A DNA stretch of 64,000 bases, taken from Streptomyces sp. RKAG290. Lineage in GTDB: Bacteria; Actinomycetota; Actinomycetes; Streptomycetales; Streptomycetaceae. The stretch spans positions 248,001 to 312,000 of the forward strand of contig NZ_JAJOZC010000001.1 in NCBI RefSeq assembly GCF_023701695.1. The letters run 5' to 3'. The notes beneath the pieces were generated by a model. It did no database searches. It was not told the DNA's origin and worked only from the letters and a program-made list of their open reading frames with translations. Below are positions 57,141 through 64,000 of this stretch, piece by piece (the stretch's first letter is position 1; each line of letters starts with the position of its first letter). A program made the position numbers and the translations under genes.

Positions 57141-59311
57141 ATGGCGCACAGTCTCGAATCGCTGGTCATCCGGCACACCCGTCGGCTCCCCTCCCCCGAC
57201 GGGTCCGCCGGGGACGGAAGCACGGCCGCGCGACAGTTCGACGCGGCGCTGACGTCCGTGGGCTTCAAGCTCTCGGCGGAGCTGCTGGAGCGGCTGTCGG
57301 GGCTGTCCGAGGCCACGGTCGTGCGCACCGCCAGGCAGACGCTGCACCTCGTGACCGAGATGGTGGGCGACCACGTCCGGCACAACTCGTACTTCATCGA
57401 CTTTCCGGCGAACGTGCCGGACACCGAAGAGTTCTGGATGGAGTGCGTGACCAAGGCGCTCGGCGACGAGAAGTCCCGGGCGAACGTCCTGACACAGCTG
57501 GCACACGGGGCGCTGGACCTGCTCAGCCTTCCCACGTACGGCCGCTACCAGCACACCTACGAGGAGATGCTCGCGGCGCAGGCCGAGCTGATCGCCTCGG
57601 CGGGTGACCGGGTGACCGTTCTGCACCTCGGGCGGGACCTGGACGACGAACTCACCGACCTGTACCAGGCCCTGGCGGGCAGCGCGACGCCGCTGGGCGA
57701 GGAGCACCTGAGTGACCTCGGGACCCTCGCCGCGCGGTGCGTGCTCGGTCCCCAGCCCGATTCGATCCCGGTCCGGGAGAACCGGGCGGTCGTCAACGAG
57801 GCCCGTCTCGGCGTCGGCGCGGACCTCCTGCTGGACACCGTGACCGATGCATTGCGGCTGGCCTGCGCGCTGTCGGGCGGCGACGTGACCCTGCAGCAGC
57901 CGACCCGGTTCCGGGCTCTCCCGCGGCCGGTGCGCCGTGCGCTGCTCGCGGGCCTGGACGCCGTGATCGCGGCCGACCCCGCCAAGCTGGCCGATGTGCA
58001 TGCGCACCGCGAGCCCTTCAAACGGCTCGGCGAGCGCCTGCACCCGCACGAGCACCCGCGCTGGCCGCACGCCGCCGACGTGTTCGCCGTGGCGCGGGGC
58101 GAGAAGGAGGCGCGGACCTTCGACAGCCGGGTCGAGAAGCTCCTCGACGAGTTCGACGTCCTCGGGGCGGTGCGGCTGCTGAAGTCCGCTCCCGGCAAGC
58201 TGTTCCGCGCCCTTGACCTCCTGCTGCGAATCGCCGCCGGCCAAGGGGAGCGGGACGCCGTGGTGGCCGCAGCGGTGCAGGTCGCTCCCGAGGTCTCCGG
58301 GCGCGTCGTGCTGGCGGTACGCGAGCACTTCCAGAACCGCGAGCACGAGACCGCCGAACCCCGGGTCTTCGTCAACCGCCGGGGCTGTGGCTGGGTCACC
58401 CCGACTACCGGCCGCCGGTCCCCGCCGCCGACCGTGATCGTCTGATCGCCGCCCTCGACGACGAGATGCGCCGCAGGATTCCCGCACCCGCCCGGCTGCT
58501 GCTCGACCCCGCCGTGCTCGACGTGGCGCTCCCGCTCAGCGGCAGGGCGACCACGGGCGGGCTCGGCGTACTGCCACGAGGGTCCGTCTCGGCGGTCGAC
58601 GGCGAACAACTGCGCTTCTTCGTCTACTGGAAGGAAACCGCGGACCGGACGGACTACGACCTCGCCGCGCTGCTCCTCCACACCGACTACAGCACCGACT
58701 CCTGGCTCTCCTACACCTCCCTCAAGGCTGTCGGTGGCGAGCACTCCGGCGATGTCACCGAGGCGCCCGACGGTGCGTCGGAATTCATCAGCCTCTCCCT
58801 CGACCGGGTACGCGGCGCGTTCATCGTTCCGCAGGTCAACATCTTCGCCGGCGAGAACTTCGAGGAGGTCGAGGAGTCGTTCTTCGGTTTCATGGTGCGG
58901 GACGGCGACCAGAAGGGCCGGCCGTTCGAGCCGCGCACGGTGCGCATGAAGTCGGAGCTTCGCGGGGTGGGCCGGGTGGCACTGCCGCTGGTCTTCCGGC
59001 GCGGGGACGACGGCCGCTGGCACGCGAAGTGGCTCCACCTGTACCTGCGAGGCCTCCCGGCAGCCAACCGGGTCGAGGAGAACCAGATCTCGGTGGCCGA
59101 GTTGGTGCGCGCCATGGTGGAGCACGAGTACCTGACCGTGCGGTACCTGATCGGCCTGCTGCCGGGTGAGAGCACGGCCGTGGACCTGTGGGACGGCGGG
59201 CCCGTCCCGGACGAGCCCGTGACGTACATCGGTCTCGAACGCCCCGAGGGGCTGCACCCGGACTCCCGGGTCATCACCCGTGAAAACCTGAGCGACTTGA
59301 TCCCGGGCTGA
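57141..59311 (+). CDS. Large TerD-domain protein, apparent frameshift
   Basis: 723 aa if repaired. Long helical N-terminal part (~residues 1-400), then a TerD-like beta-sandwich (LRFFVYWKETADRTDYDLAALLL, LDRVRGAFIVPQVNIFAGENF, FGFMVRDG). It resembles the MXAN_6230/SCO0854 group, but no RING cysteines are seen. The frame breaks at GGGG 58381-58384; one extra G gives VNRRGLWLGHPDYRPP. TerD domains bind calcium and work in stress or phage-defence-linked complexes in other systems; role here unknown. Confidence 0.75.
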
Positions 59312-59405
59312 GTGCTAGCGTTCACCACGGGCGAGGCCATGAGGGGACTTCCTTCTCACAACTCACTGAAAATAGTTCCTTCGCTTTCCTTGCCCTCGAC
59401 GTCGC

Positions 59406-59444
59406 TCGGGCGGCGCCCGCTTTCACCGCGCGGGCGCCGCCCGA
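59406..59444. terminator. Strong hairpin terminator
   Basis: Perfect 15-bp stem TCGGGCGGCGCCCGC / GCGGGCGCCGCCCGA with a 9-base loop, after the TerD-like gene. TATCCT (59493-59498) further on is a possible -10 for the next gene. Confidence 0.75.
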
Positions 59445-59576
59445 ACGTCTTCCCCCCGTCCCGCACGCCGGAACACGGCACACCCTCGTTGTTATCCTGA
59501 CGACCGTTCCAGGTGATCGCGGTGGGCCCGGTCGGCCGCCGGAGCGGGCTGCGCGCCCGTCGAGGGGGAGAGACAC

Positions 59577-61387
59577 GTGCAGGGTGCAGCCGCGAGTCGT
59601 GGGTCGGTCAGGAAATCCGAGCAGGCGTGGAGTCAGGCGATGCTGCTGATGCAGCACGGGGACACCACGGGCGCGGCCGCACAGTTCGCGCTCGCCACGT
59701 CGCACGATCCGGCCGCCGCCGACGCCTGGCTCGGGCTGCACGCGACCGGGCAGGGGCAGCAGGAGGCGCTCGACGCCACGCTCCGGTGCTCCGGGGCCTT
59801 CGGTGCGCTGCGTACGAAGTTCGGGCTGCCGCTGCGGTCCACCTTCCAGATCGGCCACTACGTCACCTTCCGGCTGGAGAACGCGCGCGACCTGTGGCTG
59901 GCGGCCATGTCCTCGCTGCTGGACAGAGGGCAGCTCGACGAGGCCTGGGCCGGGTTGTCCACTGCGCAGCTGGACTGCGACGAGACGCGGTTCGTCTGCA
60001 CGCGTTATGCGTTCCTCAAGGAGGACTGGGCCCTCGTCCTGAGGTTCGCCACCGGGATCGGTGACGCGTTCCTGTACGACGAGGCGCAGTTGTACGTCGG
60101 CGCCTCGCTCTTCGCCCAGGGTGTTTACCACGAGGCACTGAACGTCCTCGCCCTCTCCCCGGAAAGCTGGAGAAGGGGAGCCGGTTCGACGCCGAGACCA
60201 AGTACTTCACGGGGCGGTCGCTGGAGGAACTGGGCCGGAAGGAGGAGGCGTTGAAGCGCTATCAGTACGCCTTCCGGTGTGCTCCGGGTCTCTTCGACGT
60301 GGATGTCCGCGCCCAGGCCCGCCCGATTCCCGCCCCGGCCGCGCCGCCGGTCCCGGTCGCCAGGGTCGCCGCCGACGCCGCCCCGGACGTCCCGCCCGCA
60401 CGACAGCCCGGCGGGTCGCCCGCTAGCGTTCCGGCCGGCTCCGGGTCCTCGTCGGCGCAGGACGCGCCCGCGAGCGGAGAGAAGAGCGGCAGCGCGGACG
60501 GGCCGTCGGCCGAGGAGCGGGCCGCTCTGCTGGCCGAGGCGCAGAAGTCGCTCGACGGCATGATCGGCCTTGAGCCCGTGAAGCGCCAAGTGCGCACCAT
60601 GATGGCTCAGTTGCGCATGGCCGCGCTGCGGGAGGAGCAGGGCCTGCCCGGTGGGGCCAAGCCGCGGCACTTCGTCTTCGCGGGGCCGCCCGGTACCGGC
60701 AAGACGACCGTCGCCCGCATCATCGGCAAGGTCTTCGCCGGCCTCGGGCTGCTGAGTTCCGGTCATGTCATCGAGGCCCAGCGCGTCGACCTCGTCGGGC
60801 AGCACCTCGGGTCCACCGCCATCAAGACCAGCAAGGTCATCGACTCGGCAATGAACGGGGTGCTGTTCATCGACGAGGCGTACGCCCTGTCCAACAGCGG
60901 TTACAGCGGCGGCGACGCGTTCGGGGACGAGGCCCTGCAGGTGCTCCTGAAGCGGGCCGAGGACGACCGGGACCGGCTCGTTGTCGTGCTCGCCGGATAC
61001 CGCGACGAGATGGTCGGCCTGCTCGCGGCCAACCCCGGTCTGGTGTCCCGCTTCACCACCCGGGTCGACTTCCCGTCGTACTCCGCGGAGGAACTGGTCC
61101 GGATCACCCGGTCCGTACTGGCCGCTCAGGGCGACGAGCCCGATGCCGAGGCTGTCGAGGTCCTCGGTTCCTTCTGCACGGCGATCGTGGACGGCGGGAT
61201 GGCCGACACCGTGGGCAACGCCCGCTTCGCCCGTGAGCTCTGCCAGAAGACCGCCGCGCAGCGGGATCTCCGGCTGTACGCCAAGCACGCCGACAGCATC
61301 CCCACCCGGGAGGAGATCGTGACGGTGCTCGCCGAGGACGTGGTGGCCGCGCACACCGAGCTCATGGAGTCGCACGGGAACGGCTGA
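59577..61387 (+). CDS. AAA+ ATPase, EccA/CbbX-like, apparent frameshift
   Basis: 603 aa if repaired. N-terminal TPR-like helical domain (residues ~1-230), Pro/Ala-rich linker, then AAA+ core: Walker A FAGPPGTGKTTVARIIG, Walker B VLFIDEAYAL, sensor-type LAGYRDEM and Arg in NPGLVSRF. This order matches type VII secretion EccA, but no ESX genes are near. GTG 59577 with GGGGGAGAG upstream. Frame change at CCCC 60157-60160; one extra C gives LSPGKLEKGSRFDAETKYF. Confidence 0.85.
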
Positions 61388-61433
61388 GGGCTGTCCCCTT
61401 CTCCGCCTGCTCTCAGGGCCTCTCCGCCCGCCC

Positions 61434-62254
61434 TCACGGCGCCTTGAAGTACTCCGGAAAGCGCGGGCCGATCCACGGCTTGCGGCCCCACGCGAGGACC
61501 CGTCCCCTGGCCATGGCCCCACCGGGGCACAGCGGCCGAGCGCCATCAGCAGGAAGGTGACCGGCTCGATGGAGATCGTGCAGTCCGGGCGGTCCGGCAG
61601 CTCGTGTCCCACGGTCGTCGTACCGTCGGTGAACGTCACCCCGAAGCGGCCGCCGCCCCACAGCCGGACCGCGTAGCGGGCGGTCAGTCCCGCGGTGGTC
61701 CTGGCGTCGGTCACCCGCGGCATGGCCTGGATCATGAACGGGAGCGTCAGCGCGACCCGGGCGCGGTCGAGCATGTGCGGGCGCTTGAGTGCGCGGGCCA
61801 GGTCGTAACCGTGGCCCAGCATGTGCGTCAGGAGGTACGACCCGAGGACGGCTCGGTTCATCGGGCCCATCGGCGTCATCAGCGTCTCGTCCGCGGGGTG
61901 CCGGCCGACGGCGTCCAGATACGCGGCGGCCTGCGTCACGATCATCGCGGCCAGCGGTTCCGCGTCGCGCTCGCCGAAGGCCGCAAGTGCCTGCTCGTTG
62001 GCTGCCGCGATGCTCTGCGGGGTGCCGTCGCCATGGCTTCGGGGCCGGCCTGCCGCCACCTCGGCCATCAGTGCGTTGGCCTGGGCCAGATGCGCGGCCA
62101 ACTCTCCCACCGACCACTCCAGTCCCGGCACGGGAGCGCCGGTGTCGGGGGCGCCGCGCAGCAGCTCCGCGATCTCCCCGGCGGTCGCGCGTATCGCGTC
62201 GGCCAGTCCCTCGGGCAGCGTGCCCCGTACGTCCTGCCCCACCGCTGACTCCAC
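61434..62254 (-). CDS. Maleylpyruvate isomerase-family mycothiol-dependent enzyme, apparent frameshift
   Basis: 273 aa. N-terminal DinB-like four-helix domain (GLEWSVGELAAHLAQANALM with its metal His, and LLTHMLGHGYDLARALKRP), C-terminal SCP2-like domain. Mycothiol use is a family inference. GTG 62254. Last 35 residues are in another frame; one extra G at 61524-61527 gives LGRCAPGGAMARGRVLAWG. Confidence 0.82.
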
Positions 62255-62377
62255 CCTGCTACCGCCCTCGTGAACGCCGCTCCACACCTGTTACCTGCGA
62301 GTACACAAGACCAGTCGGCGGGCTGCACGGCAAGAGGCCGGCGGTCTCCTGTTCGAACCCCCTCTACGATCGAGCGC

Positions 62378-63100
62378 GTGTGCGCAGACGTGATAGTCGC
62401 CGAAGACGACGAGAAGCAGGCCGAACTCCTCCGCCGATACCTCGAACGGGAGGGGCACTCCGTCACCCTGGTCGGTGACGGCCTCGCGGCCCTCGACGCC
62501 GTCCGGCACCGGGAACCGGATCTGCTGGTCCTCGACGTGATGATGCCCCGGGCCGACGGACTGGATGTGGTGCGCGTCCTGCGCGCCGAGTGCCGGGAGC
62601 TGCCGGTGCTGATGCTGACCGCGCGGTCGACCGAGGACGATCTGCTGCTCGGGCTCGATCTCGGTGCGGACGACTACGTGACCAAGCCGTACAGTCCGCG
62701 CGAGCTCATGGCCCGGGTGCGTACGCTGCTGCGCCGCAACCGGCGCGCGTCGGGTACCGACCTGGCCACGGCCGGTCTGCTGGTGGTGGGCGCGCTGACG
62801 GTCGACCCGCACCGGCATGTGGTGTCGGTCGACGGCGCGCCCGTGGAGTGCACACCCGGTGAGTTCAGAATCCTTGCGGCCCTGGCCGCCGAGCCCGAAC
62901 GGGTCTTCTCGCGGCAGCAGTTGCTCGCGGAACTGCACGGATTCGACCGGTACATCAGCGATCGGACGGTCGACGTGCACATCATGAATCTGCGCAAGAA
63001 GATCGAACCCGCCCCGCGCCGGCCGGCCCGGCTGCTCACCGTCTTCGGTGTCGGCTACAAGCTGACGGACCCGGCGAAGGCGGCGACGCGTGCCTCGTGA
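62378..63100 (+). CDS. OmpR-family response regulator
   Basis: 240 aa from GTG 62378. Receiver domain with acidic pocket VIVAEDDEKQ, phospho-acceptor Asp ~53 in LLVLDVMMPRADG, switch MLTARS, Lys in YVTKPYSPREL. C-terminal winged helix ends GFDRYISDRTVDVHIMNLRKK. Overlaps the kinase gene by 11 bases, so they form a two-component pair. Signal unknown. Confidence 0.92.
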   Translation: MCADVIVAEDDEKQAELLRRYLEREGHSVTLVGDGLAALDAVRHREPDLLVLDVMMPRADGLDVVRVLRAECRELPVLMLTARSTEDDLLLGLDLGADDYVTKPYSPRELMARVRTLLRRNRRASGTDLATAGLLVVGALTVDPHRHVVSVDGAPVECTPGEFRILAALAAEPERVFSRQQLLAELHGFDRYISDRTVDVHIMNLRKKIEPAPRRPARLLTVFGVGYKLTDPAKAATRAS

Positions 63101-64000
63101 CAGCGGCAGCGGCAGCGGCAGCGGCAGCGGCAATGGCAACGGCAAGCGGGCACGTCTGCCGCTGCGCAAGAGTCTCTTCGCCCAACTCCTCGCCGTGTCG
63201 GCCCTCGTGGCGGCGTGTTCGGTGGCGGCCACCGCCTGGCTCGCCGTCCAGACGACCTCCGGCGCGATTCTGCAGGAGCAGGGACAGAATCTCACCGCCG
63301 ACGCCCGGATCTACCACAGCCTGCTCGGTTACGCGGCGGCCCACCCCACCTGGGACGGCGTCGGGAAGACGGTGCGCGAGCTGGCCGAGCAGTCCGGCCG
63401 CCGGATCGCGCTGACGACGCAGCAGCGTGCGCCGCTCGCCGACTCGGCCGCGCCCGGATCGGCGGCCGCGCTGCCGTCCCAGGCATCGGCGATCGTCGAC
63501 CCGTTGTCCGTGGACTCCGCACTGGCGGCCGAGAACGCCGGCGCGTCCGGCGCTCCCGCCGACCGGGTCGACCCACGTGCGGTCGGACCGTTCCGGCTGC
63601 CGGCGTCGGAGCGTACGCGCCTGCAGCAGGTGGCGAAGCGGAACGTGGACTGCCTCAGCGCGTCCGGGATCGCCTCGGACGTCGTCCGGAGCGCGAGCGG
63701 GCGCCCCCGCATACAGGTGGTGGGCAACGACCCCGACCGTCTCCAGGGCACTCGCTGCAGCACCGATTCCCTGGACACTCCGACAGCGACCGAGAAGAAG
63801 GCGCTCAAGGCTCTCAACCAGCTGGCCGACGCCTGCCTCAAGCGCCAGGACCGCGCAGGCGTCGACCTGAACCTCGATCTTTCCTGGGGGCAGTCGCCGG
63901 AGCCCGTGGCCGCCGATGCGGTTCCCTCGATGCCGCCGGGCGAGGAGCCCAGGGCCGCGCAGGACTACGCGCCCACCCCGGCGCCGATGCCCTCGGCCAG
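63090..64000 (+). CDS. Sensor histidine kinase, N-terminal part (cut by window end)
   Basis: Open to the window edge. Begins GTG 63090, overlapping the regulator stop. A Ser-Gly repeat (SGSGSGSGSGN, from an AGCGGC hexamer repeated at ~63099-63128) precedes the first membrane helix (LFAQLLAVSALVAACSVAATAWL). A long extracytoplasmic sensor region follows. HAMP and kinase parts lie beyond the window. Confidence 0.82.
   Translation, partial: MPRDSGSGSGSGSGNGNGKRARLPLRKSLFAQLLAVSALVAACSVAATAWLAVQTTSGAILQEQGQNLTADARIYHSLLGYAAAHPTWDGVGKTVRELAEQSGRRIALTTQQRAPLADSAAPGSAAALPSQASAIVDPLSVDSALAAENAGASGAPADRVDPRAVGPFRLPASERTRLQQVAKRNVDCLSASGIASDVVRSASGRPRIQVVGNDPDRLQGTRCSTDSLDTPTATEKKALKALNQLADACLKRQDRAGVDLNLDLSWGQSPEPVAADAVPSMPPGEEPRAAQDYAPTPAPMPSA

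Noticed and set aside
2526..62254. Calling each frameshifted gene a pseudogene
   Set aside because: All breaks are one-base losses of G or C, nearly all in short G/C runs, and all rejoin perfectly; sequence error is the simpler reading.
62345..62385. T-arm-like TGTTCGAACCCC before the response regulator
   Set aside because: No acceptor or anticodon pairing around it.
1..64000. CRISPR array, rRNA genes or prophage
   Set aside because: No regularly spaced repeats, no rRNA sequence and no phage structural genes seen.

Overview
The window is high-GC actinobacterial chromosome, almost certainly Streptomyces. Evidence includes GTG/ATG starts with GGAG-type ribosome sites, ATGA/GTGA operon overlaps, Tat-type RR signal peptides, a mycothiol-dependent enzyme, a CYP154/CYP157-like P450 pair, and large carbohydrate-degradation loci. 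It reads as chromosomal accessory or arm-type gene content with one insertion sequence.

Layout. 0-9.6 kb: FUSC transporter with its MarR regulator, a VOC protein, an APH-type kinase, a GNAT, a DUF2510/scramblase-like protein, and DUF3105 and DUF305 proteins. 8.4-12.6 kb: xylose module (ROK regulator, xylA, divergent xylB). 12.7-19.7 kb: VWA/membrane protein pair, SGNH hydrolase, TetR with a readable promoter-operator, a P450, small secreted proteins. 19.7-37.9 kb: a near-complete xyloglucan-use locus. It holds GH31 alpha-xylosidase, GH3 with a fascin-like insert, a three-gene sugar ABC transporter, GH74, GH42, GH95, GH12 and a LacI repressor. Four copies of a TCGAAGCGCTTCGA-type palindrome lie in front of GH3, the transporter and lacI. 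38-40.3 kb: pectinesterase and GH43 arabinanase. 40.5-42.8 kb: a 30-aa ORF coupled to a methyltransferase, then a DUF7873-like gene followed by two tandem tRNA-like genes whose 3' halves precede their 5' halves. 42.9-45.9 kb: rifampicin phosphotransferase, a glycosyltransferase remnant and a rifamycin-associated element. 46-48.2 kb: small protein, GNAT, an IS481-family element inserted in CTAG at the edge of a hairpin repeat. 48.2-51.7 kb: GNAT, oxidoreductase fragment, overlapping CYP pair. 52-64 kb: phospholipase C, alpha/beta hydrolase, GtrA, a TerD-like protein, an EccA/CbbX-like AAA+ ATPase, a maleylpyruvate-isomerase-family enzyme and a two-component system cut by the window end.

How the genes work together. 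GH74 and GH12 would cut xyloglucan outside the cell. The ABC transporter (without its own ATPase) would import oligosaccharides. GH42, GH95, GH31 and GH3 would strip galactose, fucose, xylose and glucose. XylA and XylB would feed xylose into the pentose phosphate pathway. The LacI palindromes tie the uptake and hydrolase genes to one repressor.

Two observations stand out. First, 42.45-42.68 kb looks like two circularly permuted tRNA genes: acceptor, anticodon, D and T stems all form only when the upstream 3' half is paired with the downstream 5' half. Second, at least 14 genes are each restored to full length by adding back one G or C, nearly always in a short G or C run. This points to systematic single-base deletions in the sequence rather than true pseudogenes, and it should guide how every broken gene here is read.
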